A stretch of DNA of 40,023 bases from DAOUMU01 sp034409055 (lineage in GTDB: Bacteria; Chloroflexota; Anaerolineae; 4572-78; J111): assembly GCA_034409055.1 (NCBI GenBank), contig DAOUMU010000502.1, positions 1 through 40,023 on the forward strand. The letters run 5' to 3'. The position numbers and the translations under genes are program-made. Each line of letters starts with the position of its first letter. Within the stretch, counting starts at the first letter, position 1. The notes beneath the pieces are model-generated. The model did not search any database, had not been told where the DNA came from, and saw nothing but the letters and a program-made list of their open reading frames with translations. Shown in pieces: positions 1 to 9,105 of the stretch.

Positions 1-117
1 GTATGCTCGTTGCCACTGGGCTGTTCACAAGTGGTCTGATTTTTGTGACAGCGTCTTAACTTTTGGTCTTGCTCCTCTGTCACCGGCTAAATTATGAAAT
101 TTACCATCTTTTGCGTT

Positions 118-1131
118 TTACACCCAACCAGCGGGCAGATGGGCCCACACGTACATACTGGCCTGCGGCAGCGGTGTCTGCCAACCCACGTCGTTGAGCG
201 CCTGGATTAACACATTTCGTCGCATTTCAAACACGCCTGCCGCCCGCCGAGTCTCGGCCCGGGGTTGGTTGATGGCGGCGATGGCTGCTCGTTGAATGCC
301 CAGATATTGGTTAAAATCAACGGCTCCTTTGACCTGGGCCAGGGCCTGGATGGCCTCCGGGTTGCCCGCCGCCCAACCGATCCGAAAACCGCCCATGTGG
401 TAACTCTTGCTGCAAGAGTAAAACTCGACGGCCACGTCCAATCCGCCCGGTTGGGCCAGGACCGAGGGGGCTTCGTAGTCGCCGTAGACCATATCGACGT
501 AGGGAAAGTCGTGAATCAGAAAGATGGCGTTGGCCAGGCAAAAGTCGATGGCCGCTTGCAGAAAGCTGGCCGGAGCCACCGCCGCCGTGGGATTGTTGGG
601 ATAGGATAGGGCCATGACCCTGGCCCGCCGGGCTACCTCCGAGGGGATGGCCTTGAGGTCCGGTAAAAAACGGTTCTCCTCCAGCAAGGGCAGCGTGACC
701 AACTCTAACCCGGCCAGGGCAATCGCCCCAAAATAGGAGGGGTAGCCGGGATCGGGGGCCAAAATCAGGTCGCCGGGATCGGTGATGGCCAGGAGCAGGT
801 GAGCGAACCCTTCTTGCGAGCCAATCAGGACCAACACGTTTCGATGGGGATCCAGACTGCGTTGATAGCGTTGCTGGAACCAGGTGGCTGCTGCCTCACG
901 GAGGGGTTGTGTACAAGAGTGTAGACAGTAGCCGTGTGTCTCGGGTTGCCGGGTGGCCTCACGCAGGGCAGCCATGGCCGCCTCGGGGGCCGGCAGGTCG
1001 CTTGAGCCGAGGGACAGGTCAATGATCTCCAGCCCTTTGTTTTTTGCTTCGCTCTTGGCCGCGTCCATCGTGTTGAACATGCTGACGGGCATCCTTTTGA
1101 CGCGTTTCGATGCCCAGCGGTTGTGTTTCAT
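118..1131 (-). CDS. DapL-like class I/II aminotransferase, C-terminally truncated (possible pseudogene)
   Basis: This is a PLP-dependent fold-type I aminotransferase, closest by eye to the cyanobacterial-type LL-diaminopimelate/aspartate aminotransferase homologues (lysine biosynthesis branch). Visible motifs are LSLGSSDLPAP near residue 39, IGSQEG near 103, DPGYPS near 127, SYPNNPT near 176 (PLP-contacting Asn), HDFPYVD near 207, and SKSYHMGGFRIGW with the Schiff-base Lys242 and phosphate-contacting Arg250. The start is supported by AGAGGAT about 7 nt upstream of the ATG. Family members are about 385-400 residues; this one stops at 337, directly after the conserved MYVWAHLPAGW segment. The missing piece normally carries the GEGYVR-type segment whose Arg binds the substrate carboxylate. 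None of the three frames across positions 1-117 restores it by eye. The fold may persist, but transaminase activity is doubtful. It is divergent from the TPR gene. Confidence 0.8.
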   Translation of the reverse strand: MKHNRWASKRVKRMPVSMFNTMDAAKSEAKNKGLEIIDLSLGSSDLPAPEAAMAALREATRQPETHGYCLHSCTQPLREAAATWFQQRYQRSLDPHRNVLVLIGSQEGFAHLLLAITDPGDLILAPDPGYPSYFGAIALAGLELVTLPLLEENRFLPDLKAIPSEVARRARVMALSYPNNPTAAVAPASFLQAAIDFCLANAIFLIHDFPYVDMVYGDYEAPSVLAQPGGLDVAVEFYSCSKSYHMGGFRIGWAAGNPEAIQALAQVKGAVDFNQYLGIQRAAIAAINQPRAETRRAAGVFEMRRNVLIQALNDVGWQTPLPQASMYVWAHLPAGWV

Positions 1132-1158
1132 AGTTGTATCCTCTGGTTATTGGTATGT

Positions 1159-1173
1159 TTTAGTGGCACTAAA
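1159..1173. promoter_or_regulatory. Inverted repeat in a divergent promoter region (possible operator)
   Basis: TTTAGTG-G-CACTAAA is a perfect 7-bp inverted repeat. It is nested within a wider pair, ATTGGTA (1149-1155) and TACCAAT (1183-1189). It lies between the divergent aminotransferase and TPR-ATPase genes. Operator function is inferred from symmetry and position only. Confidence 0.25.
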
Positions 1174-1221
1174 TATCCTTGTTACCAATCAAATTGTAAC
1201 ATGCAATTAGCCCTCAAACAA

Positions 1222-1250
1222 TTGTCTGCCAGGCCATTTTGTGCTACCCT
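1222..1250 (+). promoter_or_regulatory. Candidate sigma70-type promoter for the TPR-ATPase gene
   Basis: TTGTCT and TACCCT are separated by 17 bp and end 41 bp upstream of the ATG. The -35 box matches the consensus at 4 of 6 positions and the -10 box is weaker. The location is right but the match is moderate. Confidence 0.3.
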
Positions 1251-1291
1251 ATCGGTTTGGAGATGCGAAGACAGATTAATCGAGGTGCAGT

Positions 1292-4200
1292 ATGACCTTT
1301 GCCCAACGTAAACCCCTGCCCCAGCCAGAAGCGGGACAGACGATATTTTCCGGTCGAGAAAAAGAGATTGGCCTCTACCGGCTTCATTACCAGCGCCCCA
1401 AAGACGAGCCCCAGGTGCGGTTGATTACGGCCATTTCCGGTCCTGGTGGTGTGGGCAAAACACGTTTGCTGGATGAATTAGAATGGTATCGGCCGGCTGA
1501 AACCATCTACAGCCGTATTGACGACAGTGCCGGTTTTGGACACGACGCCACCCGCCTGATGCGAGCCATTGCCGATGGCTTACACCGGGAGGGAGAACCT
1601 ATTCCCACCCCTCAATTTGACCGGCTTTTCAAACGACGGCAGGCATTATTGGAAAAAGCCCTGGCGCGTAACAGCGATGCCAAGCAAGTCCGCCGCCATT
1701 TCTATCGCCCCGTGTTATTAGGCCTGGAGCCAACCACGCCGCCCTTTCAACCCGATTTGGAATCATTTGCCAACCTCAACTGGAGCCAGGCTGATTTTGA
1801 TCTGGCCTTTGAGAACCCGATTGGCCTGATGACCCAGGCCCTGGTGGCCGACCTCAATCAGTGTGGAGCAGGCAGCAAAAGAGCTGCACAGGGCAGCAAA
1901 GTTGCACAGGGCAGCCAAGCTGCACAGGTGAGTAGGGAGAAGGGAGTAGGGAGTAGGGAGAAGGGAGTAGGGAGTAGGAAGAAGGGAGTAGAGAGTGAGG
2001 GGAAAGGAGAAAGTAACACTGTAGAAGAATCTCCAAACTCAAACTCCAATCTCCAAACCGACAAAGTGGTGTTGATGTTTGACCGCTTTGAGTGCATCCA
2101 GCCCGTGGTGGGCGAGTGGTTGCTGATCTACTTGCTGGGCCAGGCCCGCGAGGCCATCACTTGCGACCTGCGTCTGGTGATCGCCGGCCGGGAGGAGTTG
2201 CTGGCCACCGACGAACGCTGGCAACAGTGGGGCGATTGCCTCCTTTCCCTGCCGCTGCAACCTTTCACCCCGGCCGAGATGGCCGATTTTTTCCAGAAAA
2301 ATACGTATCTGACCGACCCGGCTGATATCGAACGGGTCGGCCGGGTTACCGGTTGCTTACCTTTATGGCTGAACGTGTGGGTGCTGAGTGGGGCCACGCC
2401 CCAGGTGTCCGACCTGGCGGATGCTTTTACCGGCCCGCAGAAAAGCTGGTTGGAAAAGGCCGCCCTGGCCGGCTCTTTTGACCAGCAGCGACTGACCACC
2501 CTGGTTGGCGAAAAGGAGGGGCGGCCGGCTTTCACCTGGCTGATCGGCCAACAAACGCTGGTGCGGGCCAGCAGTGTGCCGGGACAATTTGTCTTGGATA
2601 GAACCCTGGGGGAATTGTTCCGGCCCGGCAATGAGGCTGAGTTGACCGGCCTCAAACAACCACTTCTCAATTATCTGGACGAGCAACTGGCTTTACTGCG
2701 ACCAGAACTGTTGGGGGCCACAACCTACAAAATGCAGGCCGATTACCAGGCGCTGATGTTGGAACGCCTGCACCATACCTTAAGCTCCCGGCAGGCAGGC
2801 CAGGCTGCGCCGGACGCTGAGAAGTTTTTGCGGGCCAGCTTTATCGAGGCTCTGAATGAAAACCCACCGCTTATGTTTGACCTGCTGGCTTTAACCACGG
2901 GCAGCGAGCAGAGGAGCGGAGACGTAGTTGGTGACATTGACCATCTGAAATCCGAAATCCAAAATCTAAAAGCCCTGGCTGAGGCCTGGCTGGCCGGCCA
3001 GTGGAAGCAAATGCGGCCGGTGTTAGATAACTTGGCCAGCGATGAGCAGCTTTCCGAGAGACAGCGAGCGATTGCTTACAATTGGTGGGGATACAGCTAT
3101 CAGGCGGCCGGGGATCAGGCCAAGGCGATAAAAATTTACGATCAAGGCCTGGCTCTGGCGGCAGAGCATATTCCCCTTTACGTTGATCGCGGTCTGGCTC
3201 ACTTTGTTCAGGCCCGCTATGCCGAAGCCATTGACGATTTTAGCCAGGCCCTTAACGTTAAACGGGCCATGGCCAACGCGCAACGCTCAATCATCTTCTA
3301 TACCCGTGGTCTGGCCTACGCTCGCATGACTGAGTATCCCCTGGCCATTAACGACTATAATCAGACCCTGCGGCTTGACCCGGATAACAGCGCGGCTTTC
3401 AATGATCGCGGGCTGGCTTTTGCCCGGGAAGGGGATTACGAACGAGCCATTGAGGATTATAATCAGGCCATCAAGCTCAATCCGACCGATGCCGTGGCTT
3501 ATTTCTATCGCGGTTTGGCCCACGCGGACCAAGAGGAGTTCTCCGAGGCGGCTCAGGATTTCAGCCGGGCCATCGAATTGCGACCGGTCTACGCCGAAGC
3601 ATACTACCATCGCGGGCTGGCTTATATGGGCCAGAATGAACTGGCCCGGGCCATCGCCGATTTTGAGCGGGCCATCGAGTTGAACCCCCAGGATGCAGCC
3701 AGCTACCGGCAGCGGGGTCTGGCCTACATTCAGCAAGGTCACTTTTCCCAGGCGATTGACGATTTCGACCAGGCCATTCACCTCGACCCGGCTGATGCGG
3801 TGTCCTACTTTAATTTGGGGTTGGCCTATGTCCGGCAAGGTGACCCGCTGCGGGCCATCAGGAACTTTGATCGGGCGCTGGACCAGGAGTCGGACAAAAA
3901 GCCCGACTTTCAAGCCACTGCCTTTTACCAGCGCGGGCTGGCCTACACACTGCCTCCTCTGGCAGATTACGGCCGGGCCATTGAGAATTATGATCGGGCC
4001 ATCGAGCTCATTCCGAAAGACGAAACCCTCTTTTATCAGCGTGGCCTGGCCTACGCTCAGCAGGAAAACTATACCCGGGCGATTGAGGATTATAATCAAG
4101 CCATTCATCTGAATCCGGAATATGCCGTCGCCTTTTACCGGCGGGGTATCGCCTACAGCCGTCAGGAAGAGTTTTCCCGGGCCGTTGAGGACTTTGACCA

Positions 4201-7200
4201 GGCCATTGAGTTGACCACGGCCGATGGTGATAAGAAGAAAAAAGAAGCGAAAGATAAGGGGGGTGATAAAGACAAACGGCGACGCGCTGAGGCCGTCGCT
4301 ATGCCGATGGCCATCCCCTCGTTCGAGCCGAATGAGTTGAGCAATACCTTTAGCGAGCGCGGTTACGCATACTTGCGTCTGCAAGAAACCAAAAAGGCCA
4401 TTCAGGATTTTGAGCAAGCACTGAAACTGAATGATCAAAATGCCGTGGCTTACAGACATCGGGGCCGGGCCTATTTGGCCGAAGCTGACTATCCGAGCGC
4501 CATTGAAGATTTTAACCGGGCCCTGGCCTTGAACAGTAAAGATGTGGCGGCCCTGAACCAACGCGGCCGGGCCTTTGCCGCGCAGCGTGATTTTACCAAG
4601 GCTCTTGAAGATTTCAATGCGGCCATCAAACTCGATCCAGAAAATGATACGGCCTTTTACCAGCGTGGCTGCGTCTATGCCGATCATATTCCCCTGGGTT
4701 CTCCTCCGTTAACGGGGGGGACAAGGGAGAGCCACTACCGGCGAGCCATCGATGATTTTAACCAGGCCCTTTTCTTAAACCCCAAAAATACCAAAGCCTT
4801 TCATCGACGCGGGCTGGCCTATTTAGAATTGAAAGATTACCGCCAGGCGGTGGAGAATTTGGACCAGGCTCTCGAACTAAACCCGGATGCGGCCACCAGG
4901 GTCAGTGCCTTCAAACATCGTGGCCTGGCTTACCTTGAGCAAAAGAAATATGCCAAAGCCATCAGAGATTTTAATCAGGTGATCAACCTTGATCCCAAAC
5001 AGGCCGGCGCCTACTACAACCGGGGCCGGGCTCGGGCCGACCAGGGGGATTACGTCCGGGCGGTTGAGGACTATAACCAGGCCATCGCATTGGCGCCCAA
5101 AGCGCCCTTTACCCTTTACCATCGCGGCCGGGCTTACGCCGGTCAGGGCAAATTCGAGCAGGCCGTTAAAGATTACCATGAGGCCATCGAGCTGGATGCC
5201 GGCCAGCCGGCTTTCTTCTACGAGCGGGGGGTGGCCCTGGCTGCCCAGCAAAAATACACGGAGGCCATTGCCGACTATGACCGGGCCATTGAGCTTGATC
5301 CCAAGGAGGCCCGCGCTTTCAATAAACGGGGACTGGCCTATGCCGAGTTACATGAATTTGAGCAGGCCCTGGAAGATTACAACCAGGCCATCCGCCTCAG
5401 TCCCCAGGAGGCCGAGATTTTCTTCAACCGGGCCAACGTTTTCGCCGATTCGGTCACTTTGCAGAAGTATGCCCGGGCCATTGAGGATTACAACCAGGCC
5501 ATTCAATTGGACGACCAGCAGGCCCGCTTCTTCTATCGGCGCGGGTTGGCTTACTTTATGCAGGCCGACTATCCGCAAGCCATCAACGATTTTAGCCAGG
5601 CCATTGTCCTGGATAATCGGCTGACTCCGGCCTTTAAGCAGCGCGGCCTGGCCTATACCCGGCAAGGCGAGCCACTCAAGGCCATTGAAGATTTCAATCG
5701 GGTCATCAAGCTGCAACCTGACGATGCGACCGTTTTCTACCAGCGCGGCTTGATTTACAGCCAACAGGATAACCAGGCCAAGGCCATTGAAGATTTTAAT
5801 CAGGCCATCAAACTAACCCCTAACAACGCCAACTTCTTTGCCGAGCGGGGCTTCTCCCACGCCCAATTGGCCAACTATCCCCAGGCCATCGAGGATTATA
5901 GCCAGACGCTGAAGCTGGATATTAAGAATGGGCCGGCCTATTTCAATCGGGCCATGGCTTACGTGGCTCAGGATAACGACGAGCGGGCTATTGCCGATTT
6001 TAACGAAGCCATTCGCCTCATCCCTGATCATGCGGAGGCCTACACCCAGCGGGGGCAGGCCCACCTGCGCCAGGGCCATCTTGAGCAGAGTATTGCCGAC
6101 TTTGAACGGGCCATCGAACTCAATGCTAAAAATGAGGTGGCTTTTGCCCAGCGTGGCCTGGCCTTTGCCCAACAAAGTAACTATGCCCGGGCTGTGGAAG
6201 ATTTCAACCAGGCCGTCCGGCTCAAGCCGGATCAGGCTGACATCTACGCCCAGCGGGGACTGGCCCTGTATCACCAGGAAAATTACGAACGGGCCATTAA
6301 AGATTTTGACCAGGCCATCACTTTGACGTCGGAGGCAACCGAAGGTATGGACGGCGAAAAAGCTATGTTTTATAAATACCGGGGGCAGGCTTACGCCCGT
6401 CAGGGTGAAACCGAAAAGGCCCTGTCAGATTTTGACCAGGCCGCCGACCTTGTCCTGCATCGAAGCGGCGAAGAGGCGAGCCTGGGGGCGGTGGGGCCGT
6501 TCTTAGAGGTTGAGCGGGGCGCACCGGCCCAGAACGTACAGGCCAGTGAGATTTTTGTCCAGCGCGGGATGATCTATGCCACCGCCGGGAATGTTTTACA
6601 GGCCATCGATGATTTCAACCAGGCCATCAAACTGAATCCGCGTGATGCGCAGGCTCTCTACCAGCGCGGCCTGGCTCATGCCCGGCAGAAAGATTTTAGC
6701 CAGGCCATTGCCGATTTTAACGAAGCGATTGTCTTGAATCCCGAATCATCCGATTGCTTCTATCAGCGTGGCCTGGCTTTTGCCCAACAGGAAAACTATC
6801 GCTACGCCCTTGAGGATTATAACCAGGCCCTGTTACTCTCTCCCAACAATGTTGACATTATCTACCAGAAAGCCCTAGCTTACGCTCAGTCAGGCCAGAC
6901 CACCGAAGCCATCGAGACTTTGAACCTGGCCCTGCGCCTCGACCCGACCCAGGCGGCTGCTTTCTACCATCGGGGCCGGATCTATTATCAACAGAATGAT
7001 TATACCCAGGCCGCCCAGGATTTTAACCAGGCCCTCTCCCTCAAGCCCGATAACCAGACCCGGGCCCAAACGCTTTATTATCGTGGCCTGACCTTCTCTC
7101 GGCGAGGCGAGTATGGGCGGGCCATTAAAGATTTTACCCAGGCCGTCGAGCTTGAACCTGAAAACGTGGCCTTGCTCAATGAACGGGGCCGGGCCTACTC

Positions 7201-9031
7201 CGGCGCCGGTGATTATGAAAAGGCGGTCGAAGATTTCAACCAGGCCCTCCAACTTGAGCCCCAAACACCGGCCGAAAAAGCCCAGATGGTCGAAGCTTTT
7301 GCCAACCGGGGGCTGGTCCACAGCCGGCGGGGCGATTACGTCCGGGCCGTTGCCGATTATGACCAGGCGATTGCCCTGAACAGGCCTGACCAGGATGAGG
7401 ACACTCCTCCCTCCGATTCGGCCCGCCTCTTCCGCTATCGCGGCCTGGCCTTTTTGCGCATAGAGGATTACGTCAAAGCGGTGGATGATTTCAACCAGGC
7501 TCTGCGACTGCACCCGGAAGACGCCTTTACCCTGAACCAGCGTGGATTTGCTCAATACGAATTAAAGAACTATCCGCTGGCTTTGGAAGATTTTGACGAA
7601 GCGTTGAATCTTAATCCCAAACAAGCCGATGCTCTACACAATCGGGGCTGTATCTACCTGGACCAGGGGGACCCGGCCCAGGCCATCAAAGATTTTAATC
7701 AGGCCATTCGTTTGCGGCCCCAAAATGCCGAAACCTTCTTCAGCCGGGGCAAAGCCTTAGCCATGCAAAGCCAGTATGCCCGGGCCATCAACGACTTTAC
7801 CCAGGCCATTCAATTAAATCCCGACCAGGCCACCTACTACTACCAGCGCGGGTTGGCCTATGCCTATCAAAATAATACCAGCCGGGCCATTGAGGATTTC
7901 AAACAAGCTCTCAAACTGAACCCCAAGGAAGCCGAAATGTTTCACAATTTGGGCCTGGCCTTTGCTCATCAGGGCCAGTATGCGGAAGCCCTGGAAAACT
8001 ATAACCAGGCCATTCAGCTCAAACCGGATGACGTGGAGATGCTGCAAAACCGGGGCCTGGCTCACGCGGCCCTGCTCAATTACGACCAGGCCATTGCTGA
8101 CTTTAGCCGGGCCCTGGAGCTTGACCCCGATAAAGCGGCTACGTACAACTATCGCGGCAGTGTTCACGCCAATAACCAGCAGTACCAGCAGGCCATCGAC
8201 GATTTTACCCAGGCCGTCTTACTCGATCCTAAAGATGCTTCCTTCTACCACAACCGGGGGATTATTTACATGCAACAGGGCGCGATGAGTGCCGCCATTG
8301 AGGATTTCAACCAGGCCATTCGCCTCAATCCAGAAGATCCGGCCATCTATAACAACTGCGGCAATGCTTACTTTAAGCAGGGGGATTATCTGCGGGCCAT
8401 CGAGGATTACAACCAGGCCCTGCGGCTCGATGCTAATAATGCGGCCACCTTTAAAAATCGAGGGCTGGCCTACAACAATTTAGGTAATTTGCAGCAGGCC
8501 ATCAAAGATTACAGCCGGGCCATCCGCCTCAATCCCGACGACGCTGGCGCCTACAATTACCGGGGGGCGGCCTACGAAGCCCTGGGCGATTATCACCAGG
8601 CCATCAGAGATTACGACCGGGCCCTGGCCTACGATACGGATAATGTGAGCGCCCTCTATAACCGGGCCTTAGCCTACTACGCCCTGGACAATTATGACCG
8701 GGCCCTGCACGATTTTAATAAGGTCATTGAGTTGGATCCCAATGATGCCACCACTTTCCATAATCGCGGCCTGACCTATTTTAACCAGGGTAGCTATACC
8801 CCGGCCCTGAAAGATTTCGATCAGGCCATTCGTCTTGACCCCGACGACGCGGATGCGGTCTATCACAAAGCCTGTGTCCTGGGCCTGATGGGCCAGGATG
8901 ATGCCTGCGTCACCTGGCTGACCCAGGCCATTGAGTTGGATGAGGAAAAACGTGACCAGGCCCGTAACAATCCCGATTTTGAGAATTTGTGGTACAAGCC
9001 GGCCTTCAGGCGGTTGTTTGGTTACCAATAA
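1292..9031 (+). CDS. Giant STAND-like ATPase with about 54 tetratricopeptide repeats
   Basis: This 2579-residue, presumably cytoplasmic protein joins an N-terminal P-loop NTPase to a very long TPR superhelix. A Walker A motif GPGGVGKT lies at residues 50-57 and a Walker B-like strand VVLMFDRFE near 258-266, followed by a region like the helical and winged-helix parts of STAND ATPases (to about 590). From about residue 592 to 2540 I count about 54 TPR units of mostly 34 residues, with the pattern Y-x-RGLAY...YxxAIxDFNQAIxLxPxxA. In-frame insertions interrupt the array: Lys-rich near residue 980, GSPPLTGG near 1133, and a Gly/Pro-rich one near 1730. The ATPase core has a low-complexity SREKGVG repeat at about 190-255. 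GAGGTG precedes the ATG by 4 nt. STAND-TPR proteins act in signalling or defence; no effector domain is visible, so the role is unknown. Confidence 0.9.
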   Translation: MTFAQRKPLPQPEAGQTIFSGREKEIGLYRLHYQRPKDEPQVRLITAISGPGGVGKTRLLDELEWYRPAETIYSRIDDSAGFGHDATRLMRAIADGLHREGEPIPTPQFDRLFKRRQALLEKALARNSDAKQVRRHFYRPVLLGLEPTTPPFQPDLESFANLNWSQADFDLAFENPIGLMTQALVADLNQCGAGSKRAAQGSKVAQGSQAAQVSREKGVGSREKGVGSRKKGVESEGKGESNTVEESPNSNSNLQTDKVVLMFDRFECIQPVVGEWLLIYLLGQAREAITCDLRLVIAGREELLATDERWQQWGDCLLSLPLQPFTPAEMADFFQKNTYLTDPADIERVGRVTGCLPLWLNVWVLSGATPQVSDLADAFTGPQKSWLEKAALAGSFDQQRLTTLVGEKEGRPAFTWLIGQQTLVRASSVPGQFVLDRTLGELFRPGNEAELTGLKQPLLNYLDEQLALLRPELLGATTYKMQADYQALMLERLHHTLSSRQAGQAAPDAEKFLRASFIEALNENPPLMFDLLALTTGSEQRSGDVVGDIDHLKSEIQNLKALAEAWLAGQWKQMRPVLDNLASDEQLSERQRAIAYNWWGYSYQAAGDQAKAIKIYDQGLALAAEHIPLYVDRGLAHFVQARYAEAIDDFSQALNVKRAMANAQRSIIFYTRGLAYARMTEYPLAINDYNQTLRLDPDNSAAFNDRGLAFAREGDYERAIEDYNQAIKLNPTDAVAYFYRGLAHADQEEFSEAAQDFSRAIELRPVYAEAYYHRGLAYMGQNELARAIADFERAIELNPQDAASYRQRGLAYIQQGHFSQAIDDFDQAIHLDPADAVSYFNLGLAYVRQGDPLRAIRNFDRALDQESDKKPDFQATAFYQRGLAYTLPPLADYGRAIENYDRAIELIPKDETLFYQRGLAYAQQENYTRAIEDYNQAIHLNPEYAVAFYRRGIAYSRQEEFSRAVEDFDQAIELTTADGDKKKKEAKDKGGDKDKRRRAEAVAMPMAIPSFEPNELSNTFSERGYAYLRLQETKKAIQDFEQALKLNDQNAVAYRHRGRAYLAEADYPSAIEDFNRALALNSKDVAALNQRGRAFAAQRDFTKALEDFNAAIKLDPENDTAFYQRGCVYADHIPLGSPPLTGGTRESHYRRAIDDFNQALFLNPKNTKAFHRRGLAYLELKDYRQAVENLDQALELNPDAATRVSAFKHRGLAYLEQKKYAKAIRDFNQVINLDPKQAGAYYNRGRARADQGDYVRAVEDYNQAIALAPKAPFTLYHRGRAYAGQGKFEQAVKDYHEAIELDAGQPAFFYERGVALAAQQKYTEAIADYDRAIELDPKEARAFNKRGLAYAELHEFEQALEDYNQAIRLSPQEAEIFFNRANVFADSVTLQKYARAIEDYNQAIQLDDQQARFFYRRGLAYFMQADYPQAINDFSQAIVLDNRLTPAFKQRGLAYTRQGEPLKAIEDFNRVIKLQPDDATVFYQRGLIYSQQDNQAKAIEDFNQAIKLTPNNANFFAERGFSHAQLANYPQAIEDYSQTLKLDIKNGPAYFNRAMAYVAQDNDERAIADFNEAIRLIPDHAEAYTQRGQAHLRQGHLEQSIADFERAIELNAKNEVAFAQRGLAFAQQSNYARAVEDFNQAVRLKPDQADIYAQRGLALYHQENYERAIKDFDQAITLTSEATEGMDGEKAMFYKYRGQAYARQGETEKALSDFDQAADLVLHRSGEEASLGAVGPFLEVERGAPAQNVQASEIFVQRGMIYATAGNVLQAIDDFNQAIKLNPRDAQALYQRGLAHARQKDFSQAIADFNEAIVLNPESSDCFYQRGLAFAQQENYRYALEDYNQALLLSPNNVDIIYQKALAYAQSGQTTEAIETLNLALRLDPTQAAAFYHRGRIYYQQNDYTQAAQDFNQALSLKPDNQTRAQTLYYRGLTFSRRGEYGRAIKDFTQAVELEPENVALLNERGRAYSGAGDYEKAVEDFNQALQLEPQTPAEKAQMVEAFANRGLVHSRRGDYVRAVADYDQAIALNRPDQDEDTPPSDSARLFRYRGLAFLRIEDYVKAVDDFNQALRLHPEDAFTLNQRGFAQYELKNYPLALEDFDEALNLNPKQADALHNRGCIYLDQGDPAQAIKDFNQAIRLRPQNAETFFSRGKALAMQSQYARAINDFTQAIQLNPDQATYYYQRGLAYAYQNNTSRAIEDFKQALKLNPKEAEMFHNLGLAFAHQGQYAEALENYNQAIQLKPDDVEMLQNRGLAHAALLNYDQAIADFSRALELDPDKAATYNYRGSVHANNQQYQQAIDDFTQAVLLDPKDASFYHNRGIIYMQQGAMSAAIEDFNQAIRLNPEDPAIYNNCGNAYFKQGDYLRAIEDYNQALRLDANNAATFKNRGLAYNNLGNLQQAIKDYSRAIRLNPDDAGAYNYRGAAYEALGDYHQAIRDYDRALAYDTDNVSALYNRALAYYALDNYDRALHDFNKVIELDPNDATTFHNRGLTYFNQGSYTPALKDFDQAIRLDPDDADAVYHKACVLGLMGQDDACVTWLTQAIELDEEKRDQARNNPDFENLWYKPAFRRLFGYQ
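1860..2055 (+). repeat. Minisatellite-like low-complexity insert inside the ATPase domain
   Basis: Two tandem patterns sit in frame between Walker A and Walker B. The first is GCACAGGGCAGC-type units (1875-1928) and the second is purine-rich GGGAGTAGGGAGAA-type units (about 1930-2000). They encode repeats such as AAQGSK and SREKGVG, unlike the rest of the domain. A tail rich in CTCCAA units (2030-2055) looks like the region's non-coding repeats. The insert is probably a disordered loop. Confidence 0.75.
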
Positions 9032-9054
9032 AGGTTAAAAAATTAATTGGGGTA

Positions 9055-9078
9055 GGCCGGGCATCCCCATGCCCGGCC
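9055..9078. terminator. Strong hairpin between convergent genes
   Basis: GGCCGGGCAT and ATGCCCGGCC form a perfect 10-bp stem around a CCCC loop, in the 74-bp gap between the convergent TPR-ATPase and DUF499 genes. There is no long U-run on either side, so it could be a bidirectional terminator or a REP-like palindrome. Confidence 0.5.
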
Positions 9079-9105
9079 ATCTTATTCCCCGATTATTTTC
9101 TTAAC

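Noticed and set aside
3287..4687. Long open frame on the minus strand across the TPR array (466 codons), and several shorter ones
   Set aside because: They are antisense to an unambiguous TPR frame. Low-complexity, repetitive codons keep the opposite strand open, and the translations mirror the repeat period without resembling a known family.
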